NCBI GenBank assembly: GCA_026874595.1
Contig: CM049322.1
Span: forward strand, 46,373,340-46,437,339
DNA: 64,000 bases
Direction: 5' to 3'
Source of the DNA: Sipunculus nudus
Lineage: Eukaryota > Annelida > Sipuncula > Golfingiida > Sipunculidae
Part shown: one piece after another, positions 38,145 to 48,639 of the stretch
Position numbering within the stretch: the first letter of the stretch is position 1
How the letters are laid out: every line of letters begins with the position of its first letter
Position numbers and translations under genes: made by a program
Notes under the pieces: generated by a model
Seen by the model: only the letters and a program-made list of their open reading frames with translations
Told to the model about the DNA's origin: nothing
Databases searched by the model: none

Positions 38145-39250
38145 TTATACCAAAGATATATACAAACATAAAGGATCCCTCCTGTAAAATTATAAACCTA
38201 CTAATCAAAAACGTATTGGGCGTGTGTGTGTGTGTGTGTGTGTGTGGGGGGGGGGGGGGTAACATTCTCTTTGGTATAGTCCAGGTAATCAACATGCCCT
38301 TGTTGTGTCGTTGATATCCGTGATTGTTGCCTTGCAATGAATGAGCAACGTGTGCATTAAGCAGTGTCAATCTCTACAAAAACGGAGACTAGCACATAAG
38401 TGGGATTAGTACGAATAGGAGTACGAGGTTTGTCGCTATAGTCTAAAGAAATCTAATCGAAGGGGGAACACTTACCCTTTACCTACACCATGCATAGTGC
38501 TTATTCTTGTAAAAGAACACATCCTTTGAAACCAAGTCTCATCAACACATGTTAGGCTAACTGCGTTTTTTTTCTCTTACCATAATATTCCTCTTTCTCT
38601 AAATTTGGCTTGAATATCAATTTCCTTATTGGAAAAGTTGAACCCCAATAACATATCTTGTTTAGAAACTCAAGATTTGGTGACGTTAACGTGTGTAACG
38701 TTTGCAACCACAATCCTCTTGTGATCGTCGCATTCATCTTAGAAGCTGCTATATCCTTAAAACGACTATGATAAACATGGAAAATAAAGACAGTTGACAT
38801 ATAAGTAAAATAAAAAGAGTCTGAGCGGTTCCGACACGATACATTTCCCAATGAAAGAAACAAACTCGCATTGTAAGTTGTCCGATATCTTCAAGACCAG
38901 AGTCACTATTCATGTTATGGTCAGTGTTAATATGCCTGTCATAACATTGTTGTGTTCCGCCTCTCAGCGGATTTTGAGAAAGCCTTGTAATGTTGACCCA
39001 CTTTGAATCTGTGGCTGCTCATCTCAAAGTATTCATAATTGTTTTAAATCTGGCAAAAGTTACTCCTAAATTACATATGTACATGTATACATAATATGGT
39101 CAGGTAATATATCCAACTTGATCTTAAAAATATACTTTAGTGTAGGATTTGGATATATTTGTTAAATAAAACTGTTCTTTCTTGTTTAATACCTTTGGCA
39201 ATACCATTCATTCGAAAAGGTATATTGTAAGTTGTCAAGGCCCTGAAAAG
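38145..39250 (+). repeat. Old diverged paralog of B-block sequence (compare 9950-10740)
   Basis: Shares ordered landmarks with B1/B2: ACAAACATAAAGGA, a TG microsatellite, GGTAATCAACATGCCC, then TACTTTAGTGTAGGATTTGGA and AATACCATTC. Identity is far lower than B1 to B2, indicating an earlier duplication. Related fragments continue to about 40170. Confidence 0.55.
38221..38259. repeat. (TG)n followed by poly-G
   Basis: About 12 TG units then 14 G residues. Equivalent, shorter TG runs in B1 (10030) and B2 (58958). Confidence 0.85.
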
Positions 39251-39342
39251 GTTTAGTATTTGCGGGATAACATAAATGTACCTGGTGTATGTACCGGCTC
39301 ATATATTTATGTTACACATATATATATATATATATATATATA

Positions 39343-39403
39343 TGTATCCGGACACACAAAAGCGTTCCTACTGGCCTTGCTAGTGAAGCTTGCTTTATTG
39401 GCG
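39343..39403 (-). mobile_element. Truncated LTR fragment, inverted relative to the adjacent element
   Basis: TGTATCCGGACACACAAAAGCG onward for about 60 bp is the reverse complement of the end of the LTR at 39417-39561, so it forms an inverted pair with it. Confidence 0.65.
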
Positions 39404-39416
39404 AAATTATTAGATT

Positions 39417-39822
39417 TGTAACGGGTGAAAATAGAAACCAGGCCCGAATGTGGGTTCGAACCCGTAACCTGTGACACACAAGTCAGACGTTCTACCGCTT
39501 CGCTAATAAAGCAAGCTTCACTAGCAAGGCCAGTAGGAACGCTTTTGTGTGTTCGGTTACATTCACCCCCTCTCCGAGGACGTTCTGTCCCCAGAACGTG
39601 GGATCTATCCCGGGGGTCACACACGTGAACTGGGTGGGGCATCATGCCACGACACCAACTCCCCGGATCCCATCGCTGCCACCATTTGTAACGGGTGAAA
39701 ATAGAAACCAGGCCCGAATGTGGGTTCGAACCCGTAACCTGTGACACACAAGTCAGACATTCTACCGCTTCGCTAATAAAGCAAGCTTCACTAGTAGGAA
39801 CGCTTTTGTGTGTTCGGTTACA
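39417..39822 (-). mobile_element. Miniature LTR retroelement (TRIM) with tRNA-like LTRs
   Basis: Two direct repeats, 145 bp (39417-39561) and 136 bp (39687-39822), each of the form TGTAAC...GTTACA, flank only 125 bp. Read on the minus strand, the internal part begins TGGTGGCAGCGATGGG just inside the first LTR, a primer-binding-site-like TGG start. It ends with purine-rich GGAGAGGGGGTGAA directly before the second LTR, a polypurine tract. There is no coding sequence. The LTRs differ by one substitution and a 9-bp deletion, so insertion is recent. Each LTR holds a pol III-like A box (TTAGCGAAGCGGTAG) and B box (GGTTCGAACC) about 40 nt apart. No clear target-site duplication, perhaps because the left flank is itself an inverted LTR fragment. 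Confidence 0.75.
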
Positions 39823-40367
39823 TATATGTTATATAAATAACACTGTGGTGAATTGCTCACATTAATGTTGAGGCTCAACCTTCAGATGTTTCATAACTAA
39901 ATAGCCTGCACTTGCATCTTCTTGAAAGCTTATGTTAGAACATATTCTCCATATTTGCGAATAACCACAAATCACAGGGATGAATTAATGGCATTTTGGG
40001 TTTGCTTTATACGAACGGGAAATATATAAATAAAAAGGACTGCTCTGCTTTGTATAAAGGAGGACCTGGTCCTTCATATTTTTCATTGCAACCTAGAGTG
40101 TGGTTTCATTTAAAATAAAATAAAATTTCTTACCTGCTGTGCTTTAGGATTTACTGTAGTGTAGGATTTGGGAATATTTATATATATATATACATTGCAA
40201 CATGTATTTTAACATGTTTTAAGGATACCTGTGTGCCATTTTTTCCCCAACACATTCAAAGGAGGGAAAGGTCAAATGACATTGCCATTTTTGTACTTTG
40301 GTTAGTTTCTTTAACAGCCCGCAGGCGGCGCCAGTGAAGCACACGCATAACGAAGTTCGTTTTTTTT

Positions 40368-40610
40368 TTACTCCGTAACACTGGCAAGTGACAGCAAGAC
40401 GATCATGTTCGATTGGTGTTCTTCATGACAGTTAATAAACTGAATAAGAGCAAGTTTGAGTAAGCGACACCACTTTTCTTTCGGAATGCATTGTATGGCC
40501 AGGTCCACATGATATCGCCTCGCATCTAAACCTTGAGCAAAGGCCAGCCGCAAATGATACCTCACCATCTCTTTGTTGTTTGGCCTGACATGCCAGCTCA
40601 AGCCGACGAA
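40368..40610 (-). CDS. Candidate terminal exon or retroposed fragment, unrecognised protein
   Basis: On the minus strand an AG (CAAGCATAG) is followed by an open frame of about 80 codons to TAA, starting FVGLSWHVRPNN and containing RYHLRLAFAQGLDARRYHVD and IPKEKWCRLLKLAL. The composition is protein-like (balanced, amphipathic, Trp and Cys present), unlike chance frames here. A run of A follows the stop. No upstream exon or family is recognised. It could be an exon of a minus-strand gene or a processed fragment. Confidence 0.35.
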   Translation of the reverse strand, partial: FVGLSWHVRPNNKEMVRYHLRLAFAQGLDARRYHVDLAIQCIPKEKWCRLLKLALIQFINCHEEHQSNMIVLLSLASVTE

Positions 40611-41000
40611 CTATGCTTGCTTGAGTGGAAACTATATATGGTTGATAATACTCAGGTGTTCTTGGATAAACTGCTCAGCCACTTACTTGGGGTATTTACA
40701 GCCTAGCGCGACTAGCTGTAGTTACCTCACCTAAGGCCCAACGAGAGCATTGGCCCAGAACTAATTATTATAGTCACCTTTCGGCTGGACCACCTGACTG
40801 CTGGCCTTTGTGACACGTAATTAAAAAAATTAATTTGAGGTGTTAACATGCTTGAAAAATATTTCGGAAATACGAATAAATTGGAAATTCCGCATTCGGA
40901 AATACGGCGCTCTACTGTATTTTCATCTTTTCCTCTGCTCTAACAAAATACATTTTAATCTAGAGTATGAGAAATTAATCCCAAGTAAATGTATTTTATT

Positions 41001-43786
41001 TTGTGAATGATGCCTTTGAAGGATTAAAGGGTAATTGTCAGTTCCTACTTCATATACCATGTAGTCGTGTAATTAGAGCTCTCGCCGTATTAACGCATGC
41101 CTTGGTGCTGAGTTGGCTGCGCTGAGTTTTTCAACGATGGTTTCGACTCACCGTAAGCCCGTAGAATAGACACAGAGAGGCCGTAGGGCACTGGCCGGTA
41201 TACGTGTGCGACCTTACGATTTACCGGGTAATTTGCGATGTAAATTTACCCGTTCGGTGTCCTCAGACTGCCCTCAATCTGAGCTGTCGGATATATAAAT
41301 ACAGCTACAGTGGCATATATTTCAAACAGTAAATAACAACACCAAGAAAGTATATTCTTCAAATAAACATTCTTCTTCACTCTAGTCTTTATGATAGAAG
41401 CAAGGATGCCCCTAAAAATGTCCACGATAAGATCCTTCTGTTTCATTTTGCCTTCCATCTCACCCACATCTTCGCATCTTGATGTCCGAATTTCGACATG
41501 CACATTTCTTATTTATTTTTTATTTGTTAATGTATCTTTATTTAGGGTGGCTCGTTCAGAATATTCTTATCTTCTACAAGACTATTATTGAAACTCATTG
41601 TTATTGAAATTCCATACTTATATACATATAAAAACAAATAACTTAAAAATATTATTTATCATGCAAGTAAACGTATGTGTAAACAATGGTAACTAAATAT
41701 ATCGCGTATTGTTAGTACCTGCACTAGTATGATATACTTAAACTTTACTAAAACTAGTACTTAAGAGTTTCTTTTTAAGAAATATATTAAGAATATTATT
41801 GAGAAAATCGTGCGGTGGCCAATTCAGGCTGTTATCAATGTTCATTGTATGAAAATAAGTAAGTAAGTGCATAGAATAATCTAAGCCACGATTGAAATGT
41901 GTGCATTGCCATGGTAGTTTCATCAACATGTATTTTCTCTGTGACGGACGCCAAGGTAGGACCTTTTTTATTCTTTGGTTTCATGTTGAACACATGACTG
42001 TTGTTTAAAAATGGCCTACGGTGCCAACGATCACCGGGCGGGCCCATGTCGGTCACCGGCCGGGCACCATACAGTGTACTTGGGTTATGCATACAAGCAG
42101 CCCGGTCACCTTACGGTTCCCAGAAGGCCCCTCACCAACCAACTCTCGGAGGTCACCGTACGGTCATAGATTTTGCGAGTGCAAGCAACTTGGTATGAAA
42201 AATTACGGTCTTTATAAACATACGTTAAGGGTTGAAAAAAAGTACGGCTCCCGGTACATATTTCCTTGATAAGACACCGGGCCTGCTTATTTAGTCGCCA
42301 GGGCAACACAACCCCAGAAAAAAATACACGCCCGCCTTATATAGACGCCTGTTTAGTTGCCATATTTGCCACCAGATGTCTTTTACCGTCATTATAATGG
42401 GTGCATTTATCGATCAAATTGACAAGAGATTGATGCATGAATGTCATTTTGTGAGTGTGTTGATAATATGTTTAATTCCTCTATAAATCGTTCTTTTTCC
42501 TTACGTGCATGCCTGTTTCCCTAAGGGACACCAAATATTCCTGATTCGTCCATTATGATTAAAGTCGATCACCGATCCTGGTAAATCCCTGCTGTCAAGC
42601 TAGAAAAAAATAGTACCGTTTGACACAAGCGCTACCATTTGGTACTATGAGAATCTGTCCCCACGGTAGGTTTAACAGAACTGTTCAATTACGTTTGGGC
42701 ACATATTTCTTGTGTAGCAGGAAGACGCCAAATGATGTAGCTCCTGTCAAGGCAAATCAGGCCCCTTACTTTCATTTTTGAACGTTTAAAGTGCGTCCTC
42801 AATGCTAACAAAACTACGCTTTTGAGATAATCTTAAAAGCTATAAATATCATTTACTCTTGCCGACAACTATACTTTCATTGGAATATTTCCGGGAGTAA
42901 ACGTCATATACCAGTATATACCAGGTCAGAAACGCTTGAATACGCTGCGTCAAGCTGAATCCGTTAAAAGTCAGAAGGAAAGTTTCATGAAACTTGTCAT
43001 GAGTTACGCAGTGCCGTTATATGTAGCAACCCCTCGTTTTTCGATGGAACAAATATTGTCAGTTGAACGTGGGGCACAGTTAATGAGGGCAACAATGTTA
43101 TCAACGGTGTAAAACCGTGGTACCTGGTTTCCCGAGGCCCGCGCGGACAGATTCTTGTGGACAATTGGAAAATATCTCTCCGTGATTCCCCGTATATTCT
43201 TATTATGATGCGTGGTTGTGGAGATTGCGCGTGTCCTATCCTTATGGCATCTAAGTATATTTCATAAACATAATTCGGGTACCGGCGATGATTTCAAATG
43301 TGTCTATAAGTAGTGACAGGCGGGTTTATTGTTTCGACGTGTTCCTCTTTTTTTAATTCTGTCTGACGAGCCTTACAATGTATTTTTTAATAAACGCCGC
43401 TCTTAAATAGAATCCAGACTCGTCAAGCCACCAGGCCAAAGTGAAGTCTGAAAAAAAGAAACGCCCGGGCGTTTAAATAGTGTATAAGTGTATAAATATA
43501 TGTATATCATGATATCCCGAGATTGTTATCAGCAATTCTACTCTATTGCGGACACGGACGGCTGCAAGCAGGCAGGAGCTGTAACCTGTTATCCATAGTG
43601 GTAGATTCACAATCATCATGTGGTACCATTTTGGGATAAACGTATACTTTTTGTCTCTATATTTACCTGAAGGTGAGGTCTTGTGCCAGCACACGTTTAA
43701 GTATAATCGAGCTCAAGCAAGAGCTAGAGCACATAAGTGCCGATGCGTATATATACGCGTATGTATTACGCCTTATAAATTAATAC
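41001..43786. other. Unassigned DNA
   Basis: No supported gene. A weak SINE-like pair (TGAGTTGGCTGCGC and GGTTTCGACTC) lies near 41110-41160. Around 42000-42190 is a more GC-rich patch with repeated GGTCACCG motifs. No signal-peptide exon for the receptor at 44077 could be found; one short ATG frame near 42988 (MKLVMSYAVPLYVA) was considered but has no good donor. Confidence 0.4.
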
Positions 43787-43925
43787 AGTGAAACCTCGTT
43801 GTGTCAAAGTCGGAGGGATCCTCAGTAATCGTCGGCACATCCGAGGGGCGACACAAGCGGGTTTTATTTGGTAATAATTTAACTAGAGTTGTCCGGAACA
43901 TCGAGTCTCTAACTTCGACATACGT
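43787..43925 (+). mobile_element. Tigger/pogo-like element end
   Basis: CAGTGAAACCTCGTTGTGTC preceded by TA is a typical Tigger-type terminus, followed by GGAGGGATCC, CACATCCGAGG and CGACACAAGCGGGTTT. The opposite end was not found, so this is a solo or truncated end. A related stretch lies at 62580-62780. Confidence 0.5.
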
Positions 43926-44076
43926 AATTAGCAGTAACATGAACGATTATTCTTTTTTTTTGTTAGAAATAAGGAACACTTTGTTACTCTATGAATAACG
44001 ATCATTGCACATTATATATTACGTGTCATTTTGATTTTTATAAAAATCTAATATGTCAGATGTTTTGCTGTTTCAG

Positions 44077-44634
44077 GCTTATCACAGTCCTTACATCGAT
44101 TCAGCAGCTTTTCAGCTGTATGCGAAGATCACAAAAGTATTGTGATTACAAACGTTACAAACGATAACGTCACTGAACCTCTCAGAAAAGAACTTGTGTT
44201 TCTAAACCAGAGATGTCAATTCGTTTCCAGTTGTTTTATAAAGGAAACTGATATTCAATATAAATTTGAAGAGAGAGGAATACCTTGGTTTGAGAAACAA
44301 TGGAAGCTGTCTGTTGGTCTCATATGCGTAGACAACACCTTTGGTTATAAAAGCTGCCCTAATGAAACTTTTTCCTTTCAGAAGAATAAGCAGTATGCAT
44401 TAGTGAGTGTGGGATATACAGTTGACAAAACTTATAAAAGAGCATGCACACTTAGAATTACTGTTGATCCGGCTACTGAAGTACAGTTCATGAAAATTAC
44501 CTGTAAGAATGTTGAGTTCACTAAAAATGGAGAAGCTTTAACATGTGAAGACTTTCCAATATCTATAAGGTCGTCAGTCACGCTATCCTACGTTGCGGAT
44601 TCGGGGAAAGCTGGTTTCCTGTTCCTGGTAAAAG
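44077..44634 (+). CDS. Receptor gene 2, cysteine-rich ectodomain exon (CUB-like C-terminal part)
   Basis: A TGCTGTTTCAG acceptor precedes 558 nt open in one frame and ending at AAAG|GTAATC, phase 1-1. The product (about 185 residues) begins LSQSLHRFSS and has eight cysteines, consistent with four disulfides. It has three N-glycosylation sequons (two NVT, one NET) and alternating hydrophobic strands. From about residue 125, CTLRITVDPATEV...C...SIRSSVTLSYVADSGKAGFLF follows the strand and cysteine pattern of CUB domains, though full CUB identity is not certain. An extracellular role is inferred. A signal-peptide exon is expected upstream but not identified. The phase-1 exit fits the stalk mini-exon at 48144 and the candidate terminal exon at 45194. 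This is the clearest coding exon in the window. Confidence 0.8.
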
Positions 44635-45193
44635 GTAATCATTTTGCAATAATTCATATTTATGACATCCCATTAATTCATTACTTATATGACTCCACAG
44701 AAAAATGTTGTTTACCTAGTTACCTGTTTTTGTGATGGTCGTTATACTGAATTGATGCTGCGTTTAGTTCATGGCCGAGTCAATATCTCGTTGCCCCAGC
44801 ATAAGCACACGTGATATTTGACGCAATATATTTTTTATGACATTCCGATTCCTAAAGAGCTCCATCCCTTTATCCACTTTATATAATTGCTGACTTTTAT
44901 GACTGGGATTCTGTATGATCCGTCACCCTTAAATATCAGAATTAACTTTGTAGTCATATTAATTCATTGAAAAAAAAATATATATGACATATATGATCAT
45001 ATTGACCGACAGGAATGACGACTGGATTGCTAGCAATGAAGTTCTTAGTTCGATGAAGTTCTTATGAATCACAGAATCGTAGAGAGGAGCTTATATTGCT
45101 CATATGATGCCATTAGTACCGAGCATGTTTTTATTGTCCATTTGCTCAACTGTCCGTCTTTTTGTCTTGTTCTCTTTACGCTTTTGTGAATAG
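44635..45193 (+). other. Intron after the ectodomain exon
   Basis: Runs from GTAATC to a TTTTGTGAATAG acceptor if the exon at 45194 is used. AT-rich, no other feature seen. Confidence 0.4.
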
Positions 45194-45315
45194 ATATCTA
45201 TCAATTATTTTACCACGTTTCAAGTAATGATGATATAAATGATTCCGCAGTGGAAGCCCTTTTGAATTTGCCTCAGATAAATGGCTATAATTGCAAATCA
45301 ACTAAGTGCATTTAA
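45194..45315 (+). CDS. Candidate terminal exon giving a secreted form of receptor 2
   Basis: After a pyrimidine-rich tract and AATAG, 122 nt read in the frame left by the ectodomain exon (phase 1: G plus AT makes Asp). They encode DIYQLFYHVSSNDD ... LPQINGYNCKSTKCI and stop at TAA (45313-45315). No membrane segment is present, so use of this exon would end the protein as a secreted molecule. Use of the mini-exon at 48144 would lead towards a membrane form. An internal GTAATG could act as a donor. Transcript evidence is lacking. Confidence 0.45.
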
Positions 45316-45358
45316 GTCCTAAACTGTTATATCACAGCTCCTTTCATAAGTAGAAAAC

Positions 45359-45364
45359 ATTAAA
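45359..45364 (+). terminator. Possible polyadenylation signal ATTAAA
   Basis: ATTAAA 44 nt after the TAA at 45313, a common variant signal. Supports, weakly, a transcript ending here. Confidence 0.3.
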
Positions 45365-45528
45365 ACCTTATGTTTTTTTTACAATCTGGATAATATATAT
45401 CTTTATAGCTATAATACACAGAAACATCGGTTGTGTGTATTCTAGTTAACGTGTATTCTAGTTCCAGCTTTATATACAATGAATCAGCATGGCCATTCAT
45501 ACACCTCCTCTCTCTCTCTTTCTCTCCT

Positions 45529-45537
45529 TCTATATAT

Positions 45538-45571
<34 letters not shown>

Positions 45572-45586
45572 ATATATATATATATA
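45529..45586. repeat. (TC)n(TA)n compound microsatellite
   Basis: CT-rich run followed by TA with AATA interruptions. Non-coding. Confidence 0.8.
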
Positions 45587-45589
45587 AAA

Positions 45590-47100
45590 CTTAATCATCA
45601 GGTGCCTCCTAAGCACAAAAGACCATGTATTTACTCACAAATACGGTGTAAGCTGTTAGTATTATATGTAATGACAAAGTGGTAAGTTGAACGTTGGTTT
45701 TGCTTCATCTATGTTTCTGTGAGATGCCCTTTATCTGATAAAAACCATGGTTTTATGAAACTGAGTGTCCCGATTTAACATCCAAACAAATTAGTCAGTA
45801 ACAACAACATGTAGCTGGTTAAACCTGTTATTTTATTATTTATGTATATATAACTATCACGTTCAACCATAAGCAAAAATAGAAAGGTTTAGTTCCCCTG
45901 GTTTGTTAAATAGAACCAAAGGACTTATGGAAAGACGGGAGGCTTTAAAGTACTTAATGATATAATATACTTGCAAAAACATCTACATGTGCATTTATGT
46001 TAAAACGAATTGGCCTTTTTGGCCCGAGAGCAAGTTTTGATTAAATAATATTAATAAGTTTCGGAGACAAAATTACCATGATTTATTTCTCATGAAGGAG
46101 ATATAAACCCTTTGATATTCAAATAGTTGAAGTGTTTGTTTAAACCATGGACAATAAAGCTCAGCTGAATGTGACACGATACGTGCCGCCATATCACATA
46201 AATGTGTGTTATAAAAACCTAATTTGGGATTTGTGCATTGCAAATATAATTCGTAGAATACCATATGGAGTCTTTTGGCACGAAGCTGTCTATGGCAAAA
46301 CTGAAATATAGAATTGTAATATACAGGCGAAAAAGAACTAAAGAAACGAATTAACACATTCGAATTTCTTTAAAAGACAATTTGAAACTTAAACGACGCT
46401 GCATTCACTTCTTTTTGTTCTTTATATTCCCCGCGTTCATAAGATAGTGCTCACATACAACGGATGCCCCCAATCCGTACAAGATGCAAAATAGGGTCTA
46501 GATAATTAATAGATTAAAATGAAGATGAATCTTTTTGATACAATCGTATACAGTTTGCTTTGAAACAGGAGCAAAAAGTATTAAGAGTTTGCTCACTTTT
46601 CCCATATAATTGCTTTCATAATTTATATGGTACTTAATCGTTAGTGTATATAAATACAATATGAAAATTGCTGGAGGACTTCTTCACAAAATCCACTGGG
46701 AAGTAAAAATAAATATGAAATCTTCAAAGACGCTCATAATAATACGTAGCCATTAGCAATAAATATAAAACAGTAATTCAACAGTTATATTGTTTACTGG
46801 CCAGAAATGTATAAGATATAGATTGCAAATACGCATATATCCAAAGAATTTTATACTTGCATTGCTGATTAACAATTTACGAACGGGAAACCTTTATATG
46901 AGGATTTCTTCTGTACATGAATGAGATTACTTATCTGCCGGCCTCCATTATTGTCAATAGCCACTGAAATTGTCGTTTGAAATCAAGTTCGTTTCAATCG
47001 ACGTACACAGGGCTAAAATGATAAAACCAAGGGCCCTGGAGGAACTGCGCACTAAAGAGCAAAAATGTATATTGAACTTTTGTTGAGTGTATACACTTTC
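45590..47100 (+). repeat. Old diverged paralog of B-block sequence (compare 10130-10960)
   Basis: Ordered similarity to B1: TTTACTCACAAA, ACCATGGTTNYATGAA, then TTTACGAACGG, CCATTATTGTCAATNGC and TTCGTTTSAATCGA near 46870-47000. Intervening parts have diverged beyond recognition, so this is a relic older than B1/B2. Confidence 0.45.
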
Positions 47101-47329
47101 TGCAGAGAGGGGTGATAAGAAGATAACAAATCCAAATGGATTTTTTTTCTTAAATGGTCAGACTTGGTATTTTAAGTGAACTAATAAGTAGCTTGTGTCT
47201 TTTAGTTCTGAAAAGTCTTGTTTAATATAATAGCCTAACATGTATTATGATTTAAATGTGGTATACACATTAATGAAGTTCATAGTGAAATGATTACTTT
47301 GATGAGCTTGGGGGAAAACCCTGGGGAAC

Positions 47330-47612
47330 ACGAGTTAGAGTTATATGCTCAGGCCAGAGAGCAGGCCTCACAGGTACGAGAAGAGTATGAAAACGCTTGC
47401 ACGCTCGAGTTAGAGTTAGCGAAATTAGAGGTCGCGTATCGTTAAGCCAGCAGCAAATCAGGCTGCAAAAGTTCAGTTTCCGGCAGTAAAAATACCGCCA
47501 GTGGATGCGTATCTCGAGAGATTTGAGAGATTGGCAGTGAGCCAAGAGTTTCCTCGAGACAGGTTGGCATTCCATCAAAGTACTTTGTGAAAGGGCAGAG
47601 CCCTGATTATTT
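47330..47612 (+). pseudogene. Degenerate gag fragment of a Ty3/gypsy-type LTR retrotransposon
   Basis: The first open segment is a Glu/Leu/Ala-rich coiled-coil stretch ending ELELAKLEVAYR then a stop. After a frame change the next segment contains PVDAYLERFERLAVSQ, PRDRLAF, an internal stop and KGRAL. The order of coiled coil, a Y-L-x-R-F-E-R motif, an aromatic/Arg-Asp motif and KG-x-AL is typical of invertebrate Ty3/gypsy capsid regions. Frame breaks and the absence of protease, reverse transcriptase or LTRs nearby show a dead fragment. Confidence 0.6.
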
Positions 47613-48143
47613 TTTTTATGCTGCTTTCTGCAGCTGATGCGTCGTGTTACGATAGCAGTCTTATCTTTTTATGACATAGGTGAGTATGTTATTTACAGGA
47701 GGCGGCACTTATGTTAACTTTTTATCTGTGATCTAAAATGTTTTACTTTTTATTTCTGTATGGATTGGATTTTCAAGCTATAGGTATCTCTCCTAATACT
47801 GGACTGCAGCATGATGCAATATATTTGTAGTTTCACTGTATTTTCGTCGTTACTCAACAATATGCAGAGTTGTGACCAAAGAAAAAGTGAAACCCCTTTA
47901 GCTCTTTTTGAGAATGACAGGATTCAACCATCAGTTTGATACAAGATAAAGAAGAATTTTCTGAGTATATCTTAATATTATCATGTAATTCTGTCTATAT
48001 GTAAGCAGGACAGGTCAGGAATATAACTTTTGTGATAACACTTTATATATTTACGGGAAAATACTGTATATATGGTGAATTATTAATCATTAAAGTTATG
48101 CAAGAAGCACATATTTATGGCTGTCTTTTTGTGGTAGTTTCAG

Positions 48144-48173
48144 AAATACCGGTTCAGCATTCTACCAAGGGAG
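48144..48173 (+). CDS. Receptor stalk mini-exon, diverged copy (gene 2)
   Basis: 30 nt between GGTAGTTTCAG and GTGAGC, phase 1-1, reading EIPVQHSTKG. It differs from the array copies at several bases yet keeps length, frame and both splice sites. It lies downstream of the ectodomain exon that also leaves in phase 1, so it is the natural next exon of gene 2. The transmembrane exon that should follow was not found. Confidence 0.6.
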
Positions 48174-48592
48174 GTGAGCTTATTTTGGGTTTATTCAGTA
48201 TATCTTAATTTTTGATACTGTTATATACACGGAGTATTTAAGAATCTCTATATCAGGAATTTTTAATATTCGAAGTTGGCTATAAATTGGCGTAATCTGA
48301 TCCGTACATCCAGCACTATCCAGCTGTAACATTTATCTCATGGCTAATAAACTGAATATAATGGATAATTATGTTATAATAACTATTTTGAAAATAATTA
48401 TGTTATCATACATTAAGATATGTCTTGAAATAGTACTTTTACCATGTAACTCGTAGACTTTTTTTCCGCTAATCCTTGCACTTTGTGCATACACAAATTC
48501 GCATGCTTATATTCATTCTCTGTTGTGTTATGCAAGGTTACTTTATACATTTTATTTGATATGAAAATATTTGCTTTTTTGAAATATACGAC

Positions 48593-48597
<5 letters not shown>

Positions 48598-48634
<37 letters not shown>
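48598..48634. repeat. (TA)n microsatellite
   Basis: Counterpart of the 15719 TA array in the diverged unit. Confidence 0.8.

Positions 48635-48639
<5 letters not shown>

Noticed and set aside
39417-39561. tRNA gene
   Set aside because: A and B boxes are present but acceptor and anticodon stems do not close properly and the sequence is part of an LTR, so a true tRNA gene is not supported.
39307-39747. 146-codon minus-strand open frame
   Set aside because: It runs through both LTRs of the miniature retroelement and repeats the same peptide twice; explained by the repeat.
42988-43113. Possible signal-peptide exon for gene 2 (MKLVMSYAVPLYVA)
   Set aside because: Hydrophobic start is weak and interrupted, and no GT donor leaves it in phase 1.
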